Part shown: piece by piece, positions 1-8,908 of the stretch | Position numbering within the stretch: position 1 is the first letter of the stretch | How the letters are laid out: each line of letters starts with the position of its first letter | DNA from: JAEUMY01 sp031394355 | Lineage (GTDB): Bacteria > Pseudomonadota > Gammaproteobacteria > Burkholderiales > Usitatibacteraceae | Length of the DNA: 64,000 nt | Direction: 5' to 3' | Assembly: GCA_031394355.1 (NCBI GenBank) | Contig: JANNSU010000054.1 | Location: forward strand, 62,001 to 126,000 | Translations under genes and position numbers: made by a program | Notes under the pieces: generated by a model | The model's input: the letters and a program-made list of their open reading frames with translations, nothing else | Database searches by the model: none | Told to the model about the DNA's origin: nothing

Positions 1-1366
1 CGGCGAGAATGCCGCCAATGGATGGCCCGCAGACGGTTGCCACCATGATGGCCCCTATGAATAGTGCGAACCCTTTTGCACGATCCCGCGGACCGCTGTG
101 ATCAAGGATATAGCCCTGGGCTGCGACGAACACCATGGCATACCCGACAGCACAGATGGAACGCCAAAGCAGCAAGTCATAAAGCGTATTCGCCATTGCC
201 GTGGCAATGAAGCCGATGGTCGCCGTGAACGCGCCAATCATCATCGCGCGGCGTCGGCCAACCCGCTCGCTCCACCCACCCAGATAGGGCTGACCCAGTG
301 CCACAATCAACATGAACAGCACAATCGGAAGACCAATCACAATTTGTGGGGACAACCCGGGAATGGGCACCAACAGAGTGTTGATGTAGCCAGGCAGGAA
401 GGACCGGGTTAGCTCTTCGGCCATGATGAACACGAATAGCGGTGCGCGAATGCGATTCAGCCCGGCATCTGTGCCTGTCGGCGAATCGGCCGACGAGCCA
501 AACCGAAACTTGGCGCGCAGTGCTTCCCATTGCCCCACGACAACCTGAAGCTCCGCACGCTGGCCATAGGATGCTGACTTGAGTGCGGCCTGCAGATCCC
601 GGGTCAGCATCTGGTAGCGGGAATTCAACTTCACCACCAAGGCGTCGATGGACATGAGAATGCGGCCAATCTCGTCCTGACTGCTGCCGGCAACCCGTGA
701 GGTGAAGTCACCACTCCGGATTCGGCCCAGTGTTTGAGAGAGGTTGTGAAGGCCGGATTCAAGCCTCGCACCCGCCATGAAGTTGAGGAGTTCAAGCGTG
801 AAGAACAAGGCAACAACCAGCACCACCAGGATGTCGAGCAGAATCTCCATCACGATACGATCAACGAAGGTTCGATCGATACCGATATGGAGCAAGCCAA
901 GGGGGCCGCTCTCCGAGGCCAGGGGCAGTGTGACGATGTATTGCCCCCCGACCAGTGTGCTGTCCTGGTTCGGCGTGGACTGTTTGAGCCTCGCCAGTAC
1001 AAGAGGCGATGCAAAGTGAGCCGCACCGCCTTCAGGCTGCTTGCCTGCCTGATACAGGACTTTCCCGGCCATATCGGTAGCCGCCATATAGGCAAACTCA
1101 GGATTGGCCGCAAAGACTTCCGTGAATGCCTTGTCGACGCCATACAGGGCCTTGTAGTCGACACCCGCTGAAACAGCCTTCAGTATCAGGTTACTGACGG
1201 AGGCCCCAACCGTTACGGCTTTCTTGGCCGTTTCCGGGACCAGCTCGGCTTCAAACGTCCGATGCGAAAAGTAGGAATTTGCGGCCAGTGCAAGTATCAC
1301 CAGCAGCATCGTGACGCTGCTGATGCGCCAATAGATCTTCTTGAGGTAGGTGTTTTCCGTGGTCAT
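1..1366 (-). CDS. Sensor-HAMP-MFS transporter fusion (partial at window edge)
   Basis: The open frame runs from an ATG at 1366 to the window edge without a stop (455 residues), so the C-terminus is missing. Residues 14-33 are a membrane segment, 34-170 look like an extracytoplasmic sensor domain, 171-196 a second membrane segment, and 197-250 a HAMP domain (IRSGDFTSRV, DEIGRILMSI). From about residue 305 the protein becomes a major facilitator permease: EELTRSFLPGYINTLL, then hydrophobic helices and the motif-A loop GGWSERVGRRR. HAMP domains usually pass signals to kinases, cyclases or chemoreceptor tails, so coupling one to a permease is odd; substrate unknown. The ATG overlaps the TGA of the upstream sensor gene (ATGA), so the two are probably translated together. 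The frame and domain order are read directly; regulated transport is inference. Confidence 0.85.
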   Translation of the reverse strand, partial: MTTENTYLKKIYWRISSVTMLLVILALAANSYFSHRTFEAELVPETAKKAVTVGASVSNLILKAVSAGVDYKALYGVDKAFTEVFAANPEFAYMAATDMAGKVLYQAGKQPEGGAAHFASPLVLARLKQSTPNQDSTLVGGQYIVTLPLASESGPLGLLHIGIDRTFVDRIVMEILLDILVVLVVALFFTLELLNFMAGARLESGLHNLSQTLGRIRSGDFTSRVAGSSQDEIGRILMSIDALVVKLNSRYQMLTRDLQAALKSASYGQRAELQVVVGQWEALRAKFRFGSSADSPTGTDAGLNRIRAPLFVFIMAEELTRSFLPGYINTLLVPIPGLSPQIVIGLPIVLFMLIVALGQPYLGGWSERVGRRRAMMIGAFTATIGFIATAMANTLYDLLLWRSICAVGYAMVFVAAQGYILDHSGPRDRAKGFALFIGAIMVATVCGPSIGGILA

Positions 1367-2106
1367 GTGAGCCTCGCGAGCTCTGCCTGGGCAGAGCTCA
1401 ACCCACTATCTGCTTCACGGAGATTCAACTTCATTTGCGCAACAGCTTCACCGAAGGGGCCCTCCGGCGGAGCGTCGGATTCAAGTGCTTTTTGGACGAC
1501 CGCCATGTCTCGGTCAAACTGCCGCATGATCAACATGAGCGCCAGCGGCGCAAGCAAAACCACGATGACCAGTACCGCCAGCGCCGTCAGCAGCAGTTCA
1601 TTGGCGACGCGGCCCGTGGCAGAATCCACGTAGGCGCGTGAATACCGTACAGCCAGAAATCCAACGGTGAGATCGAAGTTGTTCTTGAGCGCAGTTCCTG
1701 TCACCAGCTCTTGCGATTCCTCCACTGACCATTCGTCCTTCTTGTTCATGAGTCGAGACGCATCAAGCCAGCTCTTCGGCGCGGCTTGGCCGGCGCGTCC
1801 CGTTTCGGTGCTGTAGAGCACCTTGCCGGCGGGATCAAAGACATCAATTCCGATTATCAGCGTATCACTCGCCTTTTGGCGGGCAAGCAAGCCGTTGAGA
1901 ATGCCCAGTTCAGCGAAGTTGAGCCCCAATGCAAGCGAAGCCTGAACACTGGTTTCAATGGGGTTGGTCACCACGAGCACGCGTGACCTCACTGTCTCTC
2001 CGACAGCAGCCTTGTATTTGAAATAATTGAGGAATGTAGCCATGCCGACGGCGAACGTGCAAACCATCAGGGCCACAATGACAAATCTCGCGCGAGTTGA
2101 TTTCAT
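1363..2106 (-). CDS. Small membrane sensor protein without an output domain
   Basis: This 247-residue protein has an N-terminal membrane segment (about 7-27), an extracytoplasmic region of about 140 residues, a second membrane segment (about 171-194) and a cytoplasmic tail that looks helical and HAMP-like (EAVAQMKLNLREADSGL). The layout resembles the input half of a transmembrane receptor, but no kinase, cyclase or methyl-accepting domain follows. It is translationally coupled to the sensor-HAMP-MFS gene and divergent from a Ser/Thr kinase with a related Cache-HAMP module, so it may be a partner subunit that senses the same ligand. I do not recognise a named family; the function is inferred from topology and context. 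Confidence 0.7.
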   Translation of the reverse strand: MKSTRARFVIVALMVCTFAVGMATFLNYFKYKAAVGETVRSRVLVVTNPIETSVQASLALGLNFAELGILNGLLARQKASDTLIIGIDVFDPAGKVLYSTETGRAGQAAPKSWLDASRLMNKKDEWSVEESQELVTGTALKNNFDLTVGFLAVRYSRAYVDSATGRVANELLLTALAVLVIVVLLAPLALMLIMRQFDRDMAVVQKALESDAPPEGPFGEAVAQMKLNLREADSGLSSAQAELARLT

Positions 2107-2402
2107 CTTGCGCCATCCAGACAGGGTCGGTTTTAGAAGTGTGCCGGGGAAAGGAAGAATATCGCTTGGACCAGTCCAAGTCGTTTGCAGATCATATCCG
2201 TCGCTATCGTCCCGCTGCGCAGCAGAAATGCCTACAGGTTATGCGTGAATATTAGCACGCGAATCGACTCGAATCATGCGATTTCTCATCAGAAATGTGA
2301 TGCAAGTGCCTGTCAGATTGCTGGAAGTCATGCTTTCTGGCGCGCCAAGTATGGTAGTGTTCTGCCTGCAGGGCGAGAGGGCATATCAGCAGGGGGAAAA
2401 CA
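2107..2402. promoter_or_regulatory. Divergent intergenic region between the membrane sensor and Ser/Thr kinase genes
   Basis: About 300 bp separate the two divergent signalling operons, so promoters for both should lie here. I see a purine-rich ribosome-binding site (AGGGGG) just before the kinase ATG at 2403, but no convincing -35/-10 pair, operator or RNA structure. A loose AT-rich palindrome near 2226-2240 (GTGAATATTAGCAC) does not match the genome-wide GCGAATATTCGC element. Confidence 0.4.
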
Positions 2403-4958
2403 ATGGTAGGCAAGCTGCCACCGGATGGCACTCAAGGTACAGACCAGGACGATCCGGACAGGACGCTGGTTGATCCGTCGGCGCAGGCGAGGCTGCGTGA
2501 ATTCAAGGATGACCAGCGTACGGTTGTCGACCCAGACTCGCCTTTGCATCGTGCCGAGCCCGCAATTACTGACAAAACCCAGATCGATCCGGCCTCACCG
2601 CTCCATCAGGCTGACGCTGGGCATCCCGTCACGCGTGAACCTACTTCCCCGTCGGCGCCTTCGCCTTCCACCAGCAAGACAATGTTCTCGGGTGATGCTG
2701 CAGCCCGAGCTGCGGCTTACACCCCGCTGCCTGCGGCAGAATCGATCTCGCTGCCTGTCGGTTTCCGATTGTTTGAGTATCAGATTGATGCTGTGCTGGG
2801 TCAGGGCGGCTTCGGCATCACGTATTTGGCCAAAGACGTCAATCTTGACTCCAAAGTCGCGATCAAGGAATACCTGCCAGAAGACTTTGCCTATCGGTGC
2901 GATGATCGATCCGTATCGGCACGCAGTGAAGACGACGTGGACTTCTATCAGATGGGTCTCGACAGTTTTCTGGTCGAAGCCCGTACGCTGGCTACATTTC
3001 GCCATCCCAACATCGTTCGCGTTGCCCGGTTCTTTGAGGCACACCGCACGGCGTACATGGTGCTCGAGTATGAGCGCGGCCAGTCGCTCAAGGCATGGCG
3101 CAAGAGTCACCCGAATTTTTCTGAGAAGGACTTGCTCACCCTGTTTTGGCCGCTGTTGGAAGGTCTGGCTGTCGTGCATGAGGCAGGTTTCCTGCACCGG
3201 GACATCAAACCGGACAATATCTATGTACGCGATGAAGACGGCAGTCTCGTGTTGCTGGATTTCGGCGCTGCCCGCCAGACAGCAAGTGCCCGTACGGACC
3301 AGACCGGTATCTTTACCCCGGGCTATGGCCCGATTGAGCAATATGCAGGTGTAGAGCGGCAGGGACCTTGGACCGACATTTATGCCATGGGTGCAACCCT
3401 GTTCTGGCTGGTTGCCGGCAAGAAACCCATCGAGGCATCCGCCCGATTGGTTGAGGTCGATCCTTTGCCACCTGCGGTCGAAATTGGCAAGGGCAAGTAT
3501 TCTGAAGAGTTTCTCAAGGCTATCGACTGGGCGCTCAAAGTTCAGCCTGAAGATCGGCCGCGCGACATCAACGAATTCCGCTCGGCGCTTTATGCCGCGC
3601 ATGCCTCAAGCCTCGGACTGTCGGAAGCCTTGCAGGCTGGTGAAGATCGGGAGACCACGGATGCACGTCACAGCGAAGGATGGATTGCTGCGCTGACGCA
3701 GCCCAAGCTGCTGAAGGCAAAACTGATCCGGTTCGGACGGGGACTGTGGAAGCCTTCGTCCTGGCCCATTGCCATCAAAATGTCTCTCGCCATGGTCCTG
3801 ACTGCGCTCTTGCCCATGGTGATCACGGCCCAATACAACTTGAATGGCAGCATCGACAGCGTTTCGCGCAGCGAATTGCGCAACCTGGAACAACTCGCAC
3901 AAAGTACTGCAGGTCGTATCTCCCAGTTACTGGGAGACAGCCGGAATCTCGCCAACTATCTGGGGACTGACCAAGACTTCATTGCTCTATTGATGAAGCC
4001 TACTGAACAGGCCAAGGCGGAGATTCGCAGCAAACTGGAGGGTCTGACCAAATCCAACCCAGATGTGCAGCTGGTCATGGTGATGAACCTCGAAGGGACC
4101 GCGATCGTGTCCACCGCCCCAGAACTCGTGGGTCGGAGCTTCGAGTTTCGCGAGTATTTCAAGGAGGCGATGGAGGGCAGGCCATTCACAACCGGCATCC
4201 TCGTCGGAGCTGGTGCCGGTAAGGCCGGCGTTTTCTTTTCCAATCCGATGCGGGATCCGACGGGAAAGGTCATCGGTGCAGTGGTCATGCGGATTTATGC
4301 TGCGCCCATTGCCAAGATGCTGAATGAGACCCAGATCGGGTCTAGTCGCATGCCATTCCTGCTCGATGAAGACGGCGTCATCATTCATCATCCTGACCCC
4401 CAATACCTTTACAAAAGCCTGAAACCTCTTGAAAAGGCCGTGCTGGACGAGATCATTACCGATCAGCGCTTTCGCAAGACGACAATCGACAGTGTGAATA
4501 TGCCTGCACTCGCTACGGCCGTAATGGGCAACCGCCAAGGCGGCAACATCACGTATCAATCGACGATGTCGAGCAATGAAGAGATTGCTGGATTCGCGCC
4601 GGTCTTGGGCCATAAATGGGTCGTTGTAGTGACCGAATCCAAGGAGTATTTTGCGGCGCCGCTCAACCTTCTGTTCAAAACCGTTCTCTACAGCGTTGCG
4701 CTGGTAGGCGTGATTTTTGTTCTGATTGCCTTGCTGTTCGCCCGCAGCATCGTGCGTCCGATTGAGGAGCTTGAAGCAGCTGCACATGCACTGAAAAGCG
4801 GTGACTATGACTCGGCCAACCTCACGGTACGTAGCAACGACGAGATCGGGAGACTGGCTCGCACCTTTAACGTGATGATCGACGTCTTGCGACAGCGTGA
4901 GCGTGAGCGCAGCTCGAAAAAGGCGAAACGGTCCAGCGAAAAGGCGACGAAGTCCTGA
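2403..4958 (+). CDS. Transmembrane Ser/Thr protein kinase with C-terminal Cache and HAMP domains
   Basis: An 851-residue Hanks-type kinase. Residues 1-115 are low complexity and contain three similar T-x(2)-DP motifs (RTLVDP, RTVVDP, KTQIDP), plausible phospho-acceptor sites. The kinase domain (about 125-400) has the glycine loop GQGGFG, the lysine K155 in VAIKEYLP, the catalytic loop HRDIKPDN and the DFG motif LLDFGAARQ, so it should be active. A membrane helix near 456-476 is followed by a large extracytoplasmic Cache-like sensor domain, a second helix and a HAMP domain (GDYDSANLTVRSNDEIGRL), ending in a basic tail. Kinase before Cache-HAMP reverses the usual receptor order. The stop overlaps the next start (TGATG), which couples it to an alpha/beta hydrolase. 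Confidence 0.93.
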   Translation: MVGKLPPDGTQGTDQDDPDRTLVDPSAQARLREFKDDQRTVVDPDSPLHRAEPAITDKTQIDPASPLHQADAGHPVTREPTSPSAPSPSTSKTMFSGDAAARAAAYTPLPAAESISLPVGFRLFEYQIDAVLGQGGFGITYLAKDVNLDSKVAIKEYLPEDFAYRCDDRSVSARSEDDVDFYQMGLDSFLVEARTLATFRHPNIVRVARFFEAHRTAYMVLEYERGQSLKAWRKSHPNFSEKDLLTLFWPLLEGLAVVHEAGFLHRDIKPDNIYVRDEDGSLVLLDFGAARQTASARTDQTGIFTPGYGPIEQYAGVERQGPWTDIYAMGATLFWLVAGKKPIEASARLVEVDPLPPAVEIGKGKYSEEFLKAIDWALKVQPEDRPRDINEFRSALYAAHASSLGLSEALQAGEDRETTDARHSEGWIAALTQPKLLKAKLIRFGRGLWKPSSWPIAIKMSLAMVLTALLPMVITAQYNLNGSIDSVSRSELRNLEQLAQSTAGRISQLLGDSRNLANYLGTDQDFIALLMKPTEQAKAEIRSKLEGLTKSNPDVQLVMVMNLEGTAIVSTAPELVGRSFEFREYFKEAMEGRPFTTGILVGAGAGKAGVFFSNPMRDPTGKVIGAVVMRIYAAPIAKMLNETQIGSSRMPFLLDEDGVIIHHPDPQYLYKSLKPLEKAVLDEIITDQRFRKTTIDSVNMPALATAVMGNRQGGNITYQSTMSSNEEIAGFAPVLGHKWVVVVTESKEYFAAPLNLLFKTVLYSVALVGVIFVLIALLFARSIVRPIEELEAAAHALKSGDYDSANLTVRSNDEIGRLARTFNVMIDVLRQRERERSSKKAKRSSEKATKS

Positions 4959-6091
4959 TGGCCAGCAAGCCCCGGCCTGCCAAATCCCCTTCCTCGCCGC
5001 TACCGAACAACACCAGAAAGCCGGCAGCCCCCAATCCGGGATGGGAACCTCCTATTCCGGGGATACGCCATATTGTGACCAACTGGGAACAGTACATGGC
5101 GCTGGCCCGGCGTATCGTCGGGCGTTTCCACGATGAATTCGATCTGCGTTTTTTTGACTACGAGCACCCTGTGCGGCTGCAAAAGGGTGTGCCTCGCAGG
5201 TTCAAAAAGCCTTACTCCGTCAAGGTGGCGTTTACCGACTGGGGCAAGCCTGACAGGCCGACGATCGTTTGCTGTGGTGGCGTGGCAAATTCCGCCATGC
5301 GCTTCAACTATCTTGCTTCTGACTTGATGGGCGACTTCCGCATCGTCTGCATGGATTGGGTGGGGCGTGGCCGCTCCGGCTGGATGTCTGATGAACGGGA
5401 CTACTCCCTGTCCACCTATGTCGAGCAGCTTCGGCAGATGATTCAATACCTGGATTGTGGGCCGGTCATCGTGCTGGGCTCATCTCTGGGTGGCAGCGCT
5501 GCCATTGAGCTCACGGCGCGTTACCCCAGCCTGGTGAGCAAACTCATTCTCAATGATATTGGCCCGTATATTCCGAAGAAGCGGCGCAAGCGTCGTTCCG
5601 AGACCCTTGCCCGTCACTACGTCTTCCGCGACCCGGCTGATCTGCTGCGCAAAATCGGCGCTTCCCAGAAAAACGATGGCCCGGTCAGTGACGATATCCG
5701 TTTCAACATCACCTTCCATCAGACAAAGTGGTCCGATGAAGAAGGTGGAAGGGTGTATCGGCATGATGTGCGTGCACTTCAAGCCTTTCGTACGGATGCC
5801 CAAAACAGCCTCGAACAGTGGAGGTTCTGGGACAAGATCCGCTGTCCTGTGCTGTTGATTCATGGCTTGCTGTCCGATGCGCTGCAACCAAGGACCATCG
5901 ACCGCATGCGCAAGAACCGTTCCCTTGAGGTCATGCACGTTCCCGATACCGGGCACACCCCGGTCCTGTCGGATCGCAATCAGAGCTGGTTCATTCGCTA
6001 TTGGTTGCGCAGTGGCACCAACGTGGAAAACGAGTGGACTGTGTTGCACGCTCCAGTGCGGGGCGACTCGGCAAGCACCCAACTGCGTTGA
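4958..6091 (+). CDS. Alpha/beta hydrolase
   Basis: This 377-residue alpha/beta-fold hydrolase has the nucleophile elbow GSSLGG, a candidate acid in HGLLSDAL and the catalytic histidine in PDTGHTP, preceded by the oxyanion-region motif CCGGVANS. The first 40 residues are basic and proline-rich, with no signal peptide. The start overlaps the stop of the Ser/Thr kinase gene by one base, which implies coupled translation; the hydrolase may be a substrate or effector of that kinase. The natural substrate (ester, lactone, peroxide) cannot be read from the sequence. Confidence 0.88.
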   Translation: MASKPRPAKSPSSPLPNNTRKPAAPNPGWEPPIPGIRHIVTNWEQYMALARRIVGRFHDEFDLRFFDYEHPVRLQKGVPRRFKKPYSVKVAFTDWGKPDRPTIVCCGGVANSAMRFNYLASDLMGDFRIVCMDWVGRGRSGWMSDERDYSLSTYVEQLRQMIQYLDCGPVIVLGSSLGGSAAIELTARYPSLVSKLILNDIGPYIPKKRRKRRSETLARHYVFRDPADLLRKIGASQKNDGPVSDDIRFNITFHQTKWSDEEGGRVYRHDVRALQAFRTDAQNSLEQWRFWDKIRCPVLLIHGLLSDALQPRTIDRMRKNRSLEVMHVPDTGHTPVLSDRNQSWFIRYWLRSGTNVENEWTVLHAPVRGDSASTQLR

Positions 6092-6127
6092 CCGGGCGGC
6101 ACCGCCCGAAGCAGGGAAGCCTGGGCT

Positions 6128-6721
6128 TCAGACAAAGCTTGGGCGGCGCACTCCCAATGCTTGAGCCCCGTCACCGTTTAACGAAATCAGAAATTCAACG
6201 ATCTCGCCGTTGGACACCTGCATGTTGCCTTCTCCACCCAGCAGGCTGTTGATCATGCGGCCAACCCCCTTGCTGCTGACAACGAGGGGGCGTTGATCCG
6301 TGTAGGCGGATACGCGTGCCATGGCGATGGAAACCCGTTGACTGAAATCAGTCTCTGTTTCGCCGCCTGGCGGCGGCACCTTTCGTGCGATGAAGTCTTC
6401 TGTTTCGGCAATCGAACGGCGGTTCCAGTCTCCGATAGCCCGTTCGTTCAACTCGGGAACAATCTCCATCGGTAACCCGCCCAGTACACCATTGATGATC
6501 AGGGCGGTCTGCCTAACCCGGATAAGCGACCCGCTGAGAATGCAGTCGATGCCAAGCTCCATCTTCTGGATCTGTTTTGCGAGCAAGTACGCCTGATCAC
6601 AGCCAATATCAGTCAGCGGAATGTCGAGATCACCGCCGCAGCGCAACCCGCGGAAGTTGAGTTCCGTCACGCCATGCCGGACAAAATAGAAATTGAAGGG
6701 ACGTTGCAAACGAAAACTCAT
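6128..6721 (-). CDS. Histidine phosphatase (phosphoglycerate mutase) family protein lacking the second histidine
   Basis: The N-terminal motif FVRHGVTELN carries the phospho-accepting histidine of the superfamily, and LNERAIGDWN fits the acid region. The second conserved histidine, normally in VSHG near the C-terminus, is replaced: the protein reads VVSSKGVGRMI, with lysine at the expected place. Activity may therefore be weak or absent, or the protein may bind rather than hydrolyse. I chose the ATG at 6721 because it places RHG close to the N-terminus as in most relatives; an in-frame ATG at 6814 would add 31 residues. It follows the branched-chain genes on the same strand but has no obvious link to them. 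Confidence 0.75.
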   Translation of the reverse strand: MSFRLQRPFNFYFVRHGVTELNFRGLRCGGDLDIPLTDIGCDQAYLLAKQIQKMELGIDCILSGSLIRVRQTALIINGVLGGLPMEIVPELNERAIGDWNRRSIAETEDFIARKVPPPGGETETDFSQRVSIAMARVSAYTDQRPLVVSSKGVGRMINSLLGGEGNMQVSNGEIVEFLISLNGDGAQALGVRRPSFV

Positions 6722-6851
6722 GCGCCGGGTCCTGAAATCGTTATGGGTTGTGCGCAACCAGATGCCGGTCCGGGTCATCCAGTTGAATGAATAGTCTTGC
6801 TTGGAGCATAGCACCCGTGACTGCCCGGGCCAACTCTTGCGAACTGTCCGC

Positions 6852-7757
6852 TCAGAGCTTGCCTATGGGATTTCGTATCACGCCAATTCCCTGAATCTCA
6901 GTCTCCAGCAAATCTCCTTCACGCATCCATTCTGGCGGGGTGCGGGCAAACCCGACTCCCTCCGGAGTGCCCGTGGAAATGACATCGCCGGGTTCTAAGG
7001 TCATGCCGAGCGACAGTTCAGTGATCAGGCGTGGCAACTTGAAGTAAAGATGCCGCGTATTCGATTTCTGCTTCACCACGCCTGAGACGCGGCACTCAAC
7101 GTCAAGGTTTGTGTGATCAAGTGCGTCGGCCGTGACAATGCAGGGTCCCATGGGACAGGTGCCATCCAGACTCTTGCCCTTGAACCATTGGCCACCATGA
7201 CGACGCTGGATGTCGCGCCAGGTGACGTCATTGATGACCGTGTAGCCGAAGACGTGACGCATCGCATCTTCTTCGCGAATATTCGCACCACCGGTACCGA
7301 TGATGACACCCAACTCGACCTCCCAGTCCAGCTGGATGGAAGCATCTCCCTGAAACGGTATCGGGTCAGTCGGGCCATTGACTGCCGTAGGTGCCTTGGT
7401 GAAGAACACGGGATACTTGGGCAGCTCCCGCTTGTCTTCGAGCGTCTTGCCGCCTTCCTCGAAGTGCTCCAGGTAATTCCAGCCAACGCAGAACACATTC
7501 TTGGTCGGCCGCGGAATCGGGGCCTTGAGCAGTGCTGCATTCAACGCAATCGGGGGTAGCTTCGGCGCGGCCTCGATGTCCCGCAACAGGCTCATGACCG
7601 CATCACCGCCAGCAATGATGTCCAGCATCGTCGACACATTCAGTGCGCTTTGCCTCGCCTCTGCCTCGCGCACCACATCAAGCACATCGTACTGATTGAT
7701 CTGGATGCCCGTGCGCAGCTGTGTGGTGTCGAGCAGTTGGTAGGTGACGAGTCGCAT
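6852..7757 (-). CDS. Fumarylacetoacetate hydrolase family protein
   Basis: This 301-residue protein has the metal-binding motif DWEVELGVIIG and the FAH-fold segments KGKSLDGTCPMGPCIV and ISTGTPEGVGFARTPPEWM. The family contains hydrolases, decarboxylases and isomerases of acylpyruvate-type compounds in aromatic and amino acid degradation. Sitting five bases downstream of 3-hydroxyisobutyryl-CoA hydrolase, it probably belongs to the same degradation operon, although FAH proteins have no fixed step in valine catabolism. One GCGAATATTCGC copy (7275-7286) is read here as Ala-Asn-Ile-Arg. Confidence 0.9.
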   Translation of the reverse strand: MRLVTYQLLDTTQLRTGIQINQYDVLDVVREAEARQSALNVSTMLDIIAGGDAVMSLLRDIEAAPKLPPIALNAALLKAPIPRPTKNVFCVGWNYLEHFEEGGKTLEDKRELPKYPVFFTKAPTAVNGPTDPIPFQGDASIQLDWEVELGVIIGTGGANIREEDAMRHVFGYTVINDVTWRDIQRRHGGQWFKGKSLDGTCPMGPCIVTADALDHTNLDVECRVSGVVKQKSNTRHLYFKLPRLITELSLGMTLEPGDVISTGTPEGVGFARTPPEWMREGDLLETEIQGIGVIRNPIGKL

Positions 7758-7762
7758 GGGCG

Positions 7763-8908
7763 TTATCCGTATCGGGATTCGAGGTGGGACAGCGGGTGAG
7801 TATCCAGGTTGGCAATTGGCGAGAAGAATGCTTCGACTGAATCGGCATCAACGTCAACCAGGTGTTTCGGCGTCCAGACCGGCTTGCCGTCCTTGTCGAT
7901 GACGGCGGCACGGATGCCCTCCAGCAGGTCGCCATGGGCAAAACAGGCACGAACAATGCCCAGCTCCATGCGAAAGCAGTCTGCCAGGGACATGTCACGC
8001 CCGCGTTTGAGCTGTTCATGCGTCACGCACAGCATCGTGGGCGAACGCTTTTCCAGCGTGGCCATTGTGGTGGCGGCCCAGTCCTGCCATTCCGTGCGGC
8101 GCTCGTTTCGCAATGACTCGACGATCTCTGCAACACTTCGGTCATAGCGGAAGTGATGATCGATCGCGCCGCGCATCGGGCTAAGCGTGGACGGCTCTTC
8201 GGGCGTCGTGGTCAGTGCGTCAATGAGCCGGGCTACGTCCTTGCCGGCATCGCCTGTCCACAGGAGGCGATCCAATCGCGCCAGCAGTTCGACGAATCCA
8301 TCTGCATCGAGGTACCGGTCAGCAAGATCGGCGAAGAGCGCATCGGCCGCACGAAAGGTGATCCCTGTGAGACCCAGGTAGAGTCCAACCGGGGAGCGGG
8401 ACAGAAAATAGCTGCCGCCCACGTCGGGGAACAGTCCAATCGCGGTTTCGGGCATCGCCATCTTGGTCTTTGCGCCAACCAGCCTAAAGCCGGAGCCCTG
8501 TGCGATACCCATGCCACCGCCCATGACGATGCCGTCGAGCAGCGAGATGTAGGGCTTCACGTAGCGATGCAGCTGGTAATCGAGTTTGTATTCCTCGATG
8601 AAGAAGTCGTGGTGCAGCGTGCCACCTGCCAGCGCCGAGTCACGCAGTGCACGGATATCACCGCCTGCGCAGAAGGACTTTTCACCGGCCCCACGCAGCA
8701 CGATGCATTGCACGCTGTCGTCATGCGCCCATTCCGTGAATAGCGATCCAAGGCCCTCAATCATGCCGAACGACAGCGCATTGAGTGCCTGCGGCCGATT
8801 CAGGGTCACATGCGCGACCTTGTTGCGGACCTCGACCAGCAACTCCCCTTGCGAATATTCGCGTATCAGCGGTGTACTCTTGCCCGACACGATCAGCCGT
8901 TCTTCCAA
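7763..8908 (-). CDS. 3-hydroxyisobutyryl-CoA hydrolase
   Basis: This 381-residue crotonase-fold protein has the extended C-terminal part typical of 3-hydroxyisobutyryl-CoA hydrolases, which free 3-hydroxyisobutyrate from CoA in valine degradation. The oxyanion-hole segment LDGIVMGGGMGIAQG and the family motif MPETAIGLFPDVGGSYFLSR are clear. It overlaps the upstream enoyl-CoA hydratase by 16 bases and lies two genes from mmsB, which oxidises its product, so the context supports the assignment. A GCGAATATTCGC copy at 8852-8863 encodes part of REYSQ near the N-terminus. Confidence 0.92.
   Translation of the reverse strand: MEERLIVSGKSTPLIREYSQGELLVEVRNKVAHVTLNRPQALNALSFGMIEGLGSLFTEWAHDDSVQCIVLRGAGEKSFCAGGDIRALRDSALAGGTLHHDFFIEEYKLDYQLHRYVKPYISLLDGIVMGGGMGIAQGSGFRLVGAKTKMAMPETAIGLFPDVGGSYFLSRSPVGLYLGLTGITFRAADALFADLADRYLDADGFVELLARLDRLLWTGDAGKDVARLIDALTTTPEEPSTLSPMRGAIDHHFRYDRSVAEIVESLRNERRTEWQDWAATTMATLEKRSPTMLCVTHEQLKRGRDMSLADCFRMELGIVRACFAHGDLLEGIRAAVIDKDGKPVWTPKHLVDVDADSVEAFFSPIANLDTHPLSHLESRYG

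Noticed and set aside
2226..2240. GTGAATATTAGCAC near the kinase promoter as a copy of the palindrome
   Set aside because: It has several mismatches to GCGAATATTCGC and is not a perfect inverted repeat.
2595..3602. A 335-codon minus-strand frame across the kinase
   Set aside because: It is the mirror of the kinase domain, which carries intact catalytic motifs; the mirror product is low in recognisable structure.
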